In this document: piece after piece, positions 8,180-16,940 of the stretch
How positions within the stretch are numbered: the stretch's first letter is position 1
Layout of the letters: every line of letters starts with the position of its first letter
Source of the DNA: Paraburkholderia acidipaludis NBRC 101816
GTDB lineage: Bacteria > Pseudomonadota > Gammaproteobacteria > Burkholderiales > Burkholderiaceae
NCBI RefSeq assembly: GCF_000684975.1
Contig: NZ_BAXZ01000015.1
Coordinates: 124,001 to 188,000, forward strand
Direction of reading: 5' to 3'
DNA length: 64,000 nucleotides
Program-made: the position numbers and the translations under genes
The notes under the pieces: model-generated
What the model saw: only the letters and a program-made list of their open reading frames with translations
The model's database searches: none
What the model was told of the DNA's origin: nothing

Positions 8180-9127
8180 TTGTCGACCGAATCCGATGCC
8201 ATGCGGCACGCCGAGGCCGTGTTGCAGTTCAATCGCTTCTACGCGAAATACCTGAACGCTGAACACGAACGTCTGCCGCGAAGCGCCTATTCGCTCACCG
8301 AAATGCGCGTACTCCACGAGCTGGCCAGCGGCAAAGCCGACACGGCGGCGAGCCTCGCCCGCAACCTCGCGCTAGACACCGGCTATCTGAGCCGGATCCT
8401 CGCCGGGTTCGAGCAGCGCGAACTGATCTCGCGGCGCCCGAGCGAAACCGACGCGCGCCAGTCGCTGCTGAACCTCACCGAAGCGGGACGAGCCGAATAC
8501 GCATCGCTCGATGCCGCTGCGATTGCCGGCATTGCGACGGCGCTCGCGAGACTCGCGCCGGCCGAACAGGAACAGTTGATCCGGGCGCTTCGAATGGTCC
8601 AGGGGTTGCTTGGAGGCCCCACAGCCCAAGGTATCGTCACGCTGCGGGAACCGCGTCCGGGAGACTTCGGCTGGATCGTCCACCGGCTTGCCCAGGTCTT
8701 TGCGAGGGAAGAATACTGGGGCGTGCAGTTCGAAGCGATCGCCGCCCATACGATCGGCGCCTTCGCGATGAAACACGACCCGGTACGCGAAACCGCGTGG
8801 ATCGCCGAGCAGGAGGGCCATGCGGTGGGCGGAGCCCTGGTGGTGGCCGCGGGCGAGCATCGCGCGTGCGTGCGGATGCTGTTCGTGGAGCACCATATGC
8901 GCGGGCTGGGGATCGGCTCGCGGTTGCTCGACGAGTGCGTGGGCTTTGCACGACGCACGGGCTACGCAACGCTCGATATCGAACTGGCGCCCGATCTGCC
9001 CGAAGCGCGCCGCATGGCCGGGCGCGCCGGATTCTCGCTAGTGCCTGCCGGGGATAGCGGCACCGGCCCGCTCACCGAACGCTGGACGCGCAGCCTTCAC
9101 GATACGGCGTCGCGGTGCGCAGCATGA
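8180..9127 (+). CDS. MarR-family regulator fused to a GNAT acetyltransferase
   Basis: A 315-residue protein. Residues 1 to about 150 are a MarR winged helix (DTGYLSRILAGFEQRELISR is the recognition region). Residues from about 155 form a GNAT domain with the acetyl-CoA loop HHMRGLGIGSRLLDE. Such fusions are common in Proteobacteria; the substrate is unknown. The TTG start at 8180 is preferred because AAGGGGG lies just upstream; ATG at 8201 would shorten it by seven residues. It is divergent from the GntR gene and shares its upstream region. Confidence 0.85.
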   Translation: MSTESDAMRHAEAVLQFNRFYAKYLNAEHERLPRSAYSLTEMRVLHELASGKADTAASLARNLALDTGYLSRILAGFEQRELISRRPSETDARQSLLNLTEAGRAEYASLDAAAIAGIATALARLAPAEQEQLIRALRMVQGLLGGPTAQGIVTLREPRPGDFGWIVHRLAQVFAREEYWGVQFEAIAAHTIGAFAMKHDPVRETAWIAEQEGHAVGGALVVAAGEHRACVRMLFVEHHMRGLGIGSRLLDECVGFARRTGYATLDIELAPDLPEARRMAGRAGFSLVPAGDSGTGPLTERWTRSLHDTASRCAA

Positions 9128-9199
9128 CGTGGGGCTGAGCACCCAGGAGGCTTGACTCTTCCGCCGAGGGCTTTCGCTAGTGCAAGGCGTTTGATCTGA

Positions 9200-9514
9200 T
9201 CAAAGCGCGGCAAGCAGATCCAGGGTCTGCGGATGCTTCTCCACGAGTTTGATTAGCACCGCAGCCTGTGCGTTCGGCCTCGCTTTGCCTTGCTCCCAGT
9301 TTTGCCAGGTACGGACGTTGACGCGCAGACGGCGCGCCATGACCGCCTGCGACACATTGGCCGATTCACGGACAGTCCGGATTTCTTCCGCAGTCACGTC
9401 GACGGGGTCCGGTGTTTCCAGTGCAACGGTTCGCAACGTCAGCTTGCCTTTGCGCTCCGCCGCGAGATCGTCGAACCCCTGCTTGAGCGCATCAAAAAGG
9501 CGACCTTTCCTCAT
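9200..9514 (-). CDS. HigA-like XRE-family antitoxin
   Basis: 104 residues with a C-terminal helix-turn-helix (VSQAVMARRLRVNVRTWQNW) of the XRE type found in HigA/NadS antitoxins. It overlaps the upstream RelE-type toxin by four bases (ATGA), giving the toxin-first order typical of HigBA systems. Expected roles are to neutralise the toxin and, with it, repress the operon through the palindrome at 9870-9890. Confidence 0.87.
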   Translation of the reverse strand: MRKGRLFDALKQGFDDLAAERKGKLTLRTVALETPDPVDVTAEEIRTVRESANVSQAVMARRLRVNVRTWQNWEQGKARPNAQAAVLIKLVEKHPQTLDLLAAL

Positions 9515-9855
9515 TTGCCAGCCCTCTCTTCAATCTCGGCTCTCAGCATGGCACCAAGCGCCTTCGCTTCATCATGGGAGAGATCGTCCATCTCATCCTT
9601 GTTGTATATGAAGAACATCCAGAACTGTGCGCCTTCGCCCCAATGGTAGTAGATCACCCGAAGCCCGCCACGCTTCCCTTTCTGCCGCCGGGAGTCCTTG
9701 CTACGCACCTTGCGCAAACCACCTGTGTGCCTGATGACATCGCCCTTTTCTGGATTGCTCATTAACTCCTGCTGGAGTTCACGATATTCATCGTCGTCAA
9801 GGTAATCTGGGCGACGCTCGCGGAATAAGGAAAGTTCAACGAATAGGGCTCTCAT
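9511..9855 (-). CDS. RelE/HigB-type toxin
   Basis: 114 residues of the RelE/ParE superfamily, with a basic central strand (KGKRGGLRVIYYHW) and the typical FFIYNKDEMDDLS segment near the C terminus. Toxins of this type cleave mRNA on the ribosome; that activity is assumed from the family. It starts at ATG 9855 and is followed with a 4-base overlap by its antitoxin. The pair sits alone between core genes, which suggests it was inserted there. Confidence 0.85.
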   Translation of the reverse strand: MRALFVELSLFRERRPDYLDDDEYRELQQELMSNPEKGDVIRHTGGLRKVRSKDSRRQKGKRGGLRVIYYHWGEGAQFWMFFIYNKDEMDDLSHDEAKALGAMLRAEIEERAGK

Positions 9856-9869
9856 CGGCTCACAGAAAA

Positions 9870-9890
9870 TTATACGCTACTTGCGTATAA
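9870..9890. promoter_or_regulatory. Palindromic operator of the toxin-antitoxin operon
   Basis: TTATACGC and GCGTATAA form a perfect 8-base inverted repeat around TACTT, 15 bases upstream of the toxin ATG. Placement just before the first gene and perfect symmetry fit autoregulation by the XRE antitoxin. The AT-rich arms may also contain the -10 element. Confidence 0.72.
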
Positions 9891-9997
9891 ATAAAAGGTG
9901 AGCCAATCTAGCACGCTGCCGTGCATGCGATCTTGAGCAACGTTAAAGAACGACATGTTGCAACTCAGGTATCGCAGGAAAGTGGCCGTGTTGGCTG

Positions 9998-10045
9998 CGC
10001 AAAAGCAAAAGCCGCGGCACAACGGCTGCGGCTTTTGCTTTTGCG
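9998..10045 (-). terminator. Terminator of the metQ-like gene
   Basis: A long stem with arms CGCAAAAGCAAAAGCCGC and GCGGCTTTTGCTTTTGCG, about 40 bases past the stop of the minus-strand metQ-like gene. The arms carry their own A/T runs. Confidence 0.8.
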
Positions 10046-10084
10046 AGCCGGCATGCGGCTATAAGCCGCATGCCGATGCACCGA

Positions 10085-10897
10085 TCAGAACGACGGCACC
10101 ATCGCGCCCTTGAACTGGGTCTTGATGAACTGGCGCACGTCTTCCGACTGATAGGCCGCCACCAGCTTCTTCACCCAGGGCTTGTCCTTGTCCTGGACAC
10201 GCACGGCGATCAGGTTCGCGTAGGGGCTGTGAATGTCTTCCAGCGCGATCGCGTCCTTGGTGGGCTGCAGGCCCGCTGCCAGCGCGTAGTTCGTGTTGAT
10301 GACGGCGGCGTCCACGTCGCCGAGCGCGCGCGGAAGCTGTGCGGCGTCCAGTTCGACGATCTTCACCTTCTTCGGATTCTCGGCCACGTCGAGCGGCGTC
10401 GCATTATTACCGTTCGTACCCGCGCCGGCACGCAGCTTGATCACGCCCTTGCTCTGGAGGAGCAGCAGCGCACGGTTTTCGTTCGACGGATCGTTCGGCA
10501 CCGCGACCTTGGCACCGGCCGGCAAGTCGTTCAGCGACTTGAGCTTCTTCGAGTACACGCCGATCGGCGAGATGTACGTGAGACCCGCGCTCACGAGCTT
10601 GTAGCCGCGCTGCTTGATCTGGCTGTCGAGGTACGGCCCGGTCTGGAAGCTGTTGGCGTCGAGATCGCCCGAGTCGAGCGCCGCGTTAGGCTGCACATAG
10701 TCGTTGAACTCGATGACCTTGACGTTCAGGCCTTCGCGCTTCGCGACCTTCTGGACGACGGTCCAGACTTCGGCGTCCGGACCCGAGACAGTACCGACCT
10801 TGATGACCTGGTCGTCGGCGCGGGCGCCGAAGCTGGCGAGAAGCGTGGTGGCGGCAAAGCCGGCGAGGAGAGCCTTAACAAGATTTCTGCGCTGCAT
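10085..10897 (-). CDS. MetQ/NlpA-family substrate-binding protein
   Basis: About 270 residues, an extracytoplasmic binding protein of the MetQ family, which usually delivers methionine to an ABC importer. A signal peptide (residues 1 to about 28) ends in ARADD. There is no lipobox cysteine, so it is probably a soluble periplasmic protein rather than a lipoprotein. The body shows the family pattern, e.g. NDYVQPNAALDSGDLDANSF and PNDPSNENRALLLLQ. The MetN and MetI partners are not in the window, and the gene stands alone with its own terminator, so the true ligand is unproven. Confidence 0.85.
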   Translation of the reverse strand: MQRRNLVKALLAGFAATTLLASFGARADDQVIKVGTVSGPDAEVWTVVQKVAKREGLNVKVIEFNDYVQPNAALDSGDLDANSFQTGPYLDSQIKQRGYKLVSAGLTYISPIGVYSKKLKSLNDLPAGAKVAVPNDPSNENRALLLLQSKGVIKLRAGAGTNGNNATPLDVAENPKKVKIVELDAAQLPRALGDVDAAVINTNYALAAGLQPTKDAIALEDIHSPYANLIAVRVQDKDKPWVKKLVAAYQSEDVRQFIKTQFKGAMVPSF

Positions 10898-11055
10898 GGA
10901 GGTGATGTTCCTGCCTGTTATTTCGATATCGCCGGCTCGCACGGCATTATGTGCCGTTGCCGGAGGGATGGAATGCTCTCACAGAGCGGCGGTTACGCGA
11001 AATAATGAAATCGCATACCGGTATGCCGCCGCGTTCGATCGGTTCAACTGAGTGT

Positions 11056-11697
11056 TCAGCCAAGCAGCAGCTTCAGATCGTGAATCCAGGGCGTCACGCC
11101 CTGCCCGTCGCGGGCGAAGAGGCGCAGCTTGCCGGTCGGGTCGAACACATAGCTCGCGGCGGTGTGGTCCATCGTATAGCTGCCGGGCGTGGTGCCCGGC
11201 ACCTTCGCGTAATAGACGCGGAAGTCCTTCGTGACCTGCTTGAGTTCGGCATCGTCGGCGGGGCGCAGCCCCACGAACGTCGGGTTGAACGCATTCACGT
11301 ACTGACTCAGGATGGGCGACGTATCGCGCTCCGGGTCGACGGTGACGAAGAGCACCTGGACACGCTTCGCCGCATCGGGCCCGAGTTGCTGGAGCGCCTG
11401 CGAGAGTTCCGCCAGCGTGGTCGGGCAAACGTCCGGACAGTGCGTGTAGCCGAAGAACAGCACGACCACTTTGCCCTTGTAGTCGGCGAGCGAGCGCATC
11501 GTGCCGTTCGTGTCGGGCAGCGAGAAGTCCTTGCCGAACTGCGTGTTGCCGGTAATGTCGAGGTTCGTGAACGACGGCGCCTGCTGGCCGCAGCCTGCGA
11601 CGAGCGCGGTGCCGCCGAGGGCGCAGACCGTGGCGAGCGCAACGATCGTGGCGCGCCCAATGCGCGCAAGCGTTTGACGGGTCATGGCAAGGATCAT
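11056..11697 (-). CDS. SCO1/SenC copper chaperone lipoprotein
   Basis: Up to 213 residues, with a lipoprotein signal (ALVAGCGQQ) and a thioredoxin fold. The copper site is CPDVCP plus a distant His in TMDHTAAS. Sco proteins deliver or reduce copper for the CuA centre of cytochrome oxidase. It is the last gene of a minus-strand run with ctaB and ctaA, which make heme A. ATG at 11697 or 11685 are both possible starts; neither has a strong ribosome site. Confidence 0.9.
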   Translation of the reverse strand: MILAMTRQTLARIGRATIVALATVCALGGTALVAGCGQQAPSFTNLDITGNTQFGKDFSLPDTNGTMRSLADYKGKVVVLFFGYTHCPDVCPTTLAELSQALQQLGPDAAKRVQVLFVTVDPERDTSPILSQYVNAFNPTFVGLRPADDAELKQVTKDFRVYYAKVPGTTPGSYTMDHTAASYVFDPTGKLRLFARDGQGVTPWIHDLKLLLG

Positions 11698-11710
11698 TGC
11701 CGCTCGGGCA

Positions 11711-12616
11711 TCAAGCCCCGATCAGCGCGTGAACGTAGTGATCGACGAGCAGCGCCGCGAACAGCAGCGAAAGATAGACGATCGAGTAGCGGAAGGTCTT
11801 GCGCGCCAATGCGTCGGAGTACTCGCGATAGATCTTCCAGGCATAAGCGAGGAACACCGCGCCGAGCAGCACCGCCGCCGCGAGGTAGAGTGCTCCACTC
11901 ATGCCCGAGATGAACGGCATGAGCGTGACGGCGAACAGGACCACGGTGTAGAGCAGGATGCACAGGCGCGTGTAGGCTTCGCCGTGCGTGTTGGGCAGCA
12001 TGGGCAGACCGGCCTTCTTGTAGTCCTCGCGACGATACAGCGCGAGCGACCAGAAGTGCGGCGGCGTCCAGACGAAGATGATCAGCACGAGGATCCAGGC
12101 GTCGCCGGGCACATGGCCCGTGACGGCCGCCCAGCCGAGCGCGGGCGGCATGGCGCCCGAGGCGCCGCCGATCACGATGTTCTGCGGCGTGGTGGGCTTG
12201 AGCAGCAGCGTATAGATGATCGCGTAGCCGATGAACGTGCCGAAGGTGAGCCACATGGTAAGCGCGTTCGTGAACGTGTAGAGCGTCCACATGCCCGCGG
12301 CGCCCAGCACGGCCGAGAACAGCAGGATCTGCATGCTCGTGATCTCGCCGCGTGCCGAAGGGCGCCAGGCCGTGCGGCGCATCATGGCGTCCACTTTCTG
12401 CTCGACAAGGCAATTGATCGCAAAGGCGGCGCCGGCCGTGAGCCAGATGCCGACGGTGCCGCCGACCAGCACCTTCCAGGGCACCATGCCCGGCACGGCG
12501 AGGAACATGCCGATCACCGCGCAAAACACCGCCAGCTGGGTGACGCGCGGCTTCGTGAGGGCGGCGTATTGGGAAATCCGGCTGCCCGGGGGATGGGAGA
12601 GGGTTGTACTTTCCAT
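11711..12616 (-). CDS. ctaB: Protoheme IX farnesyltransferase (heme O synthase)
   Basis: A 301-residue UbiA-family membrane enzyme that attaches a farnesyl chain to heme b to make heme O. It has multiple hydrophobic helices and family motifs in NCLVEQKVDAMMRRTAWRP and IVWTPPHFWSLALYR-like segments (here FVWTPPHFWSLAL). It lies nine bases after ctaA, the next enzyme of heme A synthesis, and upstream of sco. Confidence 0.95.
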   Translation of the reverse strand: MESTTLSHPPGSRISQYAALTKPRVTQLAVFCAVIGMFLAVPGMVPWKVLVGGTVGIWLTAGAAFAINCLVEQKVDAMMRRTAWRPSARGEITSMQILLFSAVLGAAGMWTLYTFTNALTMWLTFGTFIGYAIIYTLLLKPTTPQNIVIGGASGAMPPALGWAAVTGHVPGDAWILVLIIFVWTPPHFWSLALYRREDYKKAGLPMLPNTHGEAYTRLCILLYTVVLFAVTLMPFISGMSGALYLAAAVLLGAVFLAYAWKIYREYSDALARKTFRYSIVYLSLLFAALLVDHYVHALIGA

Positions 12617-12625
12617 GGCGAGGGA

Positions 12626-13735
12626 TCACGCCGGCGCGGCGTCGCGCGCAGCTACAACGGCGCGGCCGGGGCGGCTATAAGCAATTCGAAAGTTTAGCAT
12701 GACGACCAGCAGCAACAGGATCGCCGCGCCGCCGTTATGGGCCACCGCAATAGCCAGCGGCCATTGCAGCACGATGTTCGAGAGACCGGTGAGGAACTGG
12801 ATCGCCACGACGATCAGAACCCCATTTGCGGGACGCCGCAGCGATTCAAAGCGCCGCAATCTGAGGGCGAACCATACCAGATATGCGATCACCACGAGCG
12901 CAAACGTGCGGTGGGTCCAGTGGATCGCGACGAGCGCATCCTGGGTGATGACGTCGCCATTGCCGTCCATGCCGAGCGCGCGCCACAGGTGGAAGCCGTG
13001 ATGGAAGTCCATCGGAGGAATCCAGGCGCCGTTGCAGGTGGGGAAGTCCGTGCAGGCAAGCACCGCGTAATTCGTGCTGACCCAGCCGCCCAGCGCGATC
13101 TGCGCGACGAGCAGGGCGAGCGCCGCGAGCGCCGCCGCGCGCCAGCGCCCCGCTTCGGGCTCGTGCGCGGGCAGCGGCGTGATGCGCGCCGCGAGCCAGC
13201 CGAGCGTGCCGAGCAGCGTGAGACCCAGCATCAGGTGCGTCGTGACGATGATCGGCTGCAGCTTCATCGTCACGGTCCATGCGCCGAAGATGCCCTGCAC
13301 GACGATCAGCCCGAGCAACGCGCTGGGCCACCAGGGCGAGACGTGCAACGGCAGGCGCTTGATGCGCGCGCGCCAGGCGATGACCGTTTGCGCGATGATC
13401 AGCACGCCGATCGCCATCGCGAAGTAGCGGTGGATCATCTCGATCCAGGCCTTGCTCATGCTGACCGGGCCGGTGGGCATCAGCGCATGCGCGGCCGCGA
13501 TCTGCGCGTGCGCGATGAACGGCGAGGACGTGCCGTAGCAGCCCGGCCAGTCCGGGCAGCCGAGACCCGAATCGGTGAGGCGCGTGAAGCCGCCGAACAT
13601 CACGAGGTCGAGCGTCAAGAATGTCGTGACCCAGACGAGCTTGCGGAACTTGCCGTCGTCGGCCTTCACCCACACCCATGAGAGCGGGAGAAGCGCGATG
13701 CACAAGCCGATCAGGCCGAGTTCCAGTACGAACAT
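12626..13735 (-). CDS. ctaA: Heme A synthase (COX15/CtaA)
   Basis: A 369-residue membrane protein that oxidises heme O to heme A for cytochrome c oxidase. It shows the eight-helix COX15 pattern, the FGGFTRLTDSGLGCPDWPGC signature at the first periplasmic loop, and a second cysteine pair in ACTDFPTCNG. It is transcribed just ahead of ctaB. Confidence 0.94.
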   Translation of the reverse strand: MFVLELGLIGLCIALLPLSWVWVKADDGKFRKLVWVTTFLTLDLVMFGGFTRLTDSGLGCPDWPGCYGTSSPFIAHAQIAAAHALMPTGPVSMSKAWIEMIHRYFAMAIGVLIIAQTVIAWRARIKRLPLHVSPWWPSALLGLIVVQGIFGAWTVTMKLQPIIVTTHLMLGLTLLGTLGWLAARITPLPAHEPEAGRWRAAALAALALLVAQIALGGWVSTNYAVLACTDFPTCNGAWIPPMDFHHGFHLWRALGMDGNGDVITQDALVAIHWTHRTFALVVIAYLVWFALRLRRFESLRRPANGVLIVVAIQFLTGLSNIVLQWPLAIAVAHNGGAAILLLLVVMLNFRIAYSRPGRAVVAARDAAPA

Positions 13736-13772
13736 GTCCTACCTTTTCACCAATGGATTCGTGCGCCGCACC

Positions 13773-14441
13773 TTACCCGATCCGCGACCATTTGAGCAGC
13801 TTCGTAATGTCGCTCTTGACCTTCGACGGATCCGGGTGCGCCGGAAAACGCATCATCAGGTTGCCGTTCGGATCGACGAGATAGATGTGGTCGGTGTCCT
13901 TCGTCGTGTCGGTGGCCGGCAGCCATTGCGCGAGCGCGGCCGGGTCGGCGCGCAGCATGCGCGTGTCCGGATAGGCCGTCTTGAGGACGTCGGCGACGGG
14001 CGCGTCGTCCGTGCGCAGCCAGACCGTCACGACGCGCTCGCGCTCCTCGCCCTGCGTCGCGCGTATCTGACGCATGAAGTAGAGCTTCGTCACGCAAGGC
14101 TCGCCGCACGCGCCGCCGTCCACGGAAATCATCAGCCAGCGCCCGCGCAGCGTCGCGAGCGGCACGGCGCGGCCGTCCGCGCCGGTGACCACGAGGCTCC
14201 CGGGAATCGGGCGCTGCGGCTCGATCAAGGCGCCATAGTTGGTCGTGCCGCCCCTCGGCTTGACGACGTAATACATGAAGTACGAGACCACGATGGGCGC
14301 CGCGCAAACGACCATCATCAGGAGCAGCATCCAGCGCCCGCGTCGCCACGAGCCGCTCGGGCGGCCGCCGGCGGGCGCGGACATCCGGCGCTGCCCGGCG
14401 TCATGGCCGCCTGGCGGTGTGCGGGAAGTTTGCGTCGACAC
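13773..14441 (-). CDS. Sco-like membrane-anchored thioredoxin-fold protein of the cox cluster
   Basis: 222 residues with one transmembrane helix (WMLLLMMVVCAAPIVVSYFM, about residues 38-57) and a periplasmic domain carrying GACGEPCVTKLYFMRQ. The CxxxC pair follows the Sco/thioredoxin spacing, and IYLVDPNGNLMMRF resembles the Sco C-terminal region. It probably helps copper insertion or cysteine reduction in oxidase assembly; this is inferred from context. The GTG start at 14441 is chosen because AAAGAGG lies seven bases upstream. It follows surf1 and precedes ctaA. Confidence 0.78.
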   Translation of the reverse strand: MSTQTSRTPPGGHDAGQRRMSAPAGGRPSGSWRRGRWMLLLMMVVCAAPIVVSYFMYYVVKPRGGTTNYGALIEPQRPIPGSLVVTGADGRAVPLATLRGRWLMISVDGGACGEPCVTKLYFMRQIRATQGEERERVVTVWLRTDDAPVADVLKTAYPDTRMLRADPAALAQWLPATDTTKDTDHIYLVDPNGNLMMRFPAHPDPSKVKSDITKLLKWSRIG

Positions 14442-14530
14442 GGCTCGAACCTCTTTCTCTGGTTGGCGCGCCGCTCGAGGCAGCGCGGATGTCGCGAACG
14501 CGCGAACCGCTCTTGCGCAGCGGCACATCA

Positions 14531-15280
14531 TCAGGCGTCCTTCGGGGCTCGATCTGGGCCCGCCTGACTGCGCTCTTTTGTCGCAGCCCGGCGGGCCGCA
14601 TACAGGCCGAATCCGAGGGCTGCGGCAGCCATGCCCCACCACTGGAACATGTAGCCGTAGTTGCGCTCGACGCCCGTGGTCGGCGCCGGCCAGTCGCGCA
14701 CAAGGCCGTCCTGGGCCGCCGGCGCGAAGCCGGACTGCTGGATCACGAACGGCTGCAGCGGCAGCCCGGTTTCCGCCGCGTAGGACGCGACGCCGAGATT
14801 CTGCCGTATCTTCTGATGCGGTGCAGAGCCGCCGGCACCCAGTTCGAATGCGCGCGAGGCGTCCGCGCGCGCAATGCCTTCCACCGTGACTGGCCCGGCA
14901 GGCGTGTCGTAGGGTGCGATCGTGGTGCGATCGGCCATGTTGCGCGGCAGCCAGCCGCGATTCACCAGTACGTAGCCGCCGCCTTGCAGCTTGAGCGGCA
15001 TCACGACGTAGAAGCCCGGCTGGTCGTCATACGGCCGGTTGTCGAGATAAACGACAAGATTGGGCATGAAGGTGCCGGTGGCCCGCACTCGATGGAAATC
15101 GATGGCCCCGAGCGGCAACGGCGCCGCGCCCACCGTCTGCGGCGGCGCCGACTCATAGCGTTCGATCTGCGCCTGCAGCGCCTCCTTCTGATGGGCGCGA
15201 TCGCGCTGCCAGAAGCCAAGGCGGATCGTCACCGCCATCACGAGCAGGATCAGCAGCGTAGGCACGAGACGGAACTTCAT
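14531..15280 (-). CDS. SURF1-family oxidase assembly protein
   Basis: 249 residues with a transmembrane helix at each end, the SURF1/Shy1 layout. Motifs are LGFWQRDRAHQK after the first helix, NRPYDDQPGFYVVMPL, VLVNRGWLPRN in the centre and a final GYMFQWWGMAAAALGFGLY helix. SURF1 proteins help load heme A into subunit I. The ATG at 15280 starts directly before the first helix. Confidence 0.92.
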   Translation of the reverse strand: MKFRLVPTLLILLVMAVTIRLGFWQRDRAHQKEALQAQIERYESAPPQTVGAAPLPLGAIDFHRVRATGTFMPNLVVYLDNRPYDDQPGFYVVMPLKLQGGGYVLVNRGWLPRNMADRTTIAPYDTPAGPVTVEGIARADASRAFELGAGGSAPHQKIRQNLGVASYAAETGLPLQPFVIQQSGFAPAAQDGLVRDWPAPTTGVERNYGYMFQWWGMAAAALGFGLYAARRAATKERSQAGPDRAPKDA

Positions 15281-15418
15281 CGGGCACGCCCGATGCAGCC
15301 GACATCGCCATCCAGGGCGAGCGGTCCCCACACACCCACACCCACACCCGCACCTGCCGCCACAACCGGTGCGATAATGAGACAGGCGATTTCAGACATG
15401 CCCGATTCCGTGAACTTC

Positions 15419-15628
15419 ATGCACATTCTCGTTCCCATTGCGTTCGCGTTGATCATCGCGAGCCTGTTTTCTGCGCTTTACTTCATGATGCACGACCGCG
15501 GCCGCACGAAGCGGATGGTCTGGTCGCTCGCAACGCGCGTGGGACTCTCCATCTCGCTTTTTCTCTTCATCCTGTTCGCGCATTGGATGGGGTGGATCCA
15601 GTCCACCGGCATTCCATACGGACGATAA
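15419..15628 (+). CDS. Small twin-transmembrane protein (DUF2909-like)
   Basis: A 69-residue protein with two hydrophobic helices around a basic loop (MMHDRGRTKRM). It matches the small twin-transmembrane proteins commonly found beside surf1 and coxC in Betaproteobacteria. Its role is unknown, probably linked to the oxidase. In-frame ATGs at 15398 and 15377 could extend it by 7 or 14 residues. It is divergent from surf1 and convergent with coxC. Confidence 0.8.
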   Translation: MHILVPIAFALIIASLFSALYFMMHDRGRTKRMVWSLATRVGLSISLFLFILFAHWMGWIQSTGIPYGR

Positions 15629-15653
15629 CGCCGCTCCGCGCACCAAAAAGAAA

Positions 15654-15683
15654 GCGCCGCGCCGACAGAGTCGGCGGCGGCGC
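15654..15683. terminator. GC-rich hairpin between convergent genes
   Basis: GCGCCGCGCCGA pairs imperfectly with TCGGCGGCGGCGC between the small membrane protein and coxC, which converge here. An A run precedes it on the plus strand, so it can stop minus-strand transcripts best. Confidence 0.55.
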
Positions 15684-15719
15684 CCGGTTATTCAGCCTTC
15701 CTGCTTGTTGCGTCGCAAC

Positions 15720-16577
15720 TCAAAGCCAGTACACGACAACATAGAGACCCAGCCACACCACGTCGACGAAGTGCCAGTACCAGGCGGCGCCTTCGAACGC
15801 GAAGTGATGGTCGGCCGTGAAGTGTCCGCGTATCAGCCGCACCATCACCACGGTGAGCATCGTGCCGCCGAGGAACACGTGAAAGCCGTGAAAGCCCGTG
15901 AGCAGGAAGAACGTCGAGCCGTAGACGCCCGAGGCGAGCGTGAGGTTCAGTTCGTTGTACGCATGGATATATTCGAAGGCCTGCAGGCACAGGAAGCACA
16001 GGCCCAGCGCAATCGTCGCCGCCATCCACGCGATGGCCTTGCTGCGATGGTCGTCGCGCAGCGCGTGGTGCGCCACGGTGAGCGTCGCGCCTGAGGAGAG
16101 CAGCAGCGCGGTATTGATCGTCGGCACCGGGTAGGGCTTCATCGAGGCGAACTGCGAGACGAGCTGCGCCGGCCCCGTGTTCGGCCACACGCCGCTGAAG
16201 TCCGGCCAGATCAGCTTGTAGTCGAGGCTGCCGAGCTGATGCATGGCGATCTCGCGGGCGTAGAACAGCGCGCCGAAGAACGCGCCGAAGAACATCACCT
16301 CGGAGAAGATGAACCAGCTCATGCTCCAGCGGTACGACACGTCCACGCGCTTGCCGTACATGCCGCCTTCGGATTCGGAGATCGCGTCGCCGAACCAGTG
16401 CCAGAGCGTGAAGAGCAGCCACAGCAGGCCGGCCAGCACGCCGATCGGCCCCCAGGACTCGCCGTTGATCCACGACGCCAGCGATCCGAGCATGACGACA
16501 AGACCGACGGCCGCGCTGATGGGATGCCGCGACGGATGGGGAATGAAGTAGTACGGACTATCGTTTTGGCCGCTCAT
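15720..16577 (-). CDS. ctaE: Cytochrome c oxidase subunit III
   Basis: A 285-residue seven-helix membrane protein. Conserved segments are FFGAFFGALFYAREI, GFHGFHVFLGG and the C-terminal FEGAAWYWHFVDVVWLGLY. Subunit III stabilises the catalytic core and the proton-uptake path. It is the most downstream cox structural gene of the minus-strand run coxB-coxA-(small protein)-ctaG-DUF2970-ctaE. Confidence 0.96.
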   Translation of the reverse strand: MSGQNDSPYYFIPHPSRHPISAAVGLVVMLGSLASWINGESWGPIGVLAGLLWLLFTLWHWFGDAISESEGGMYGKRVDVSYRWSMSWFIFSEVMFFGAFFGALFYAREIAMHQLGSLDYKLIWPDFSGVWPNTGPAQLVSQFASMKPYPVPTINTALLLSSGATLTVAHHALRDDHRSKAIAWMAATIALGLCFLCLQAFEYIHAYNELNLTLASGVYGSTFFLLTGFHGFHVFLGGTMLTVVMVRLIRGHFTADHHFAFEGAAWYWHFVDVVWLGLYVVVYWL

Positions 16578-16634
16578 GCCTGATTCTCCAGTTTCCAGTT
16601 GCTCCGGAAAGATTCCGGCTCTCTGCCTTCCTTA

Positions 16635-16683
16635 CCGATTCTTGACCCGATTCTTGACCCGATTTCTGGCCCGATTCCTGGCG
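16635..16683. repeat. Four short tandem repeats upstream of ctaE
   Basis: Four copies of a unit of about 12 bases, two reading CCGATTCTTGAC and two diverged to CCGATTTCTGGC and CCGATTCCTGGC. They lie between DUF2970 and ctaE in the cox operon, so copy number could change the intergenic distance. Confidence 0.8.
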
Positions 16684-16721
16684 CCCTGCCGAACGCAAGT
16701 CGCGCCGAACACCCGCATACG

Positions 16722-16934
16722 TCATCCCACCACGGCATGCACGATCAGCAACAGCACGCCGATGAACAGCGCCGCGCCGATGAGCGCCGCCGCAATCAGC
16801 GCAATCGGGTTCAGCTGCGCGGCATCCGCCTCGAGATCCGCGCGCTTGCGAATACCCATAAAGGACCATGCCACTGCCTTGAAAAGCTGCAGCACCCCGC
16901 CCTTCCTCTTCGCCCCATCGCCTTCGCCGTTCAT
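16722..16934 (-). CDS. DUF2970 small membrane protein
   Basis: A 70-residue protein with a basic N terminus, the segment LQLFKAVAWSFMGIRKRAD and one C-terminal helix. This is the pattern of DUF2970 proteins, which occur in cox clusters of Betaproteobacteria. Function is unknown. It lies six bases after ctaG and before ctaE. Confidence 0.85.
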   Translation of the reverse strand: MNGEGDGAKRKGGVLQLFKAVAWSFMGIRKRADLEADAAQLNPIALIAAALIGAALFIGVLLLIVHAVVG

Positions 16935-16940
16935 GGTCCC

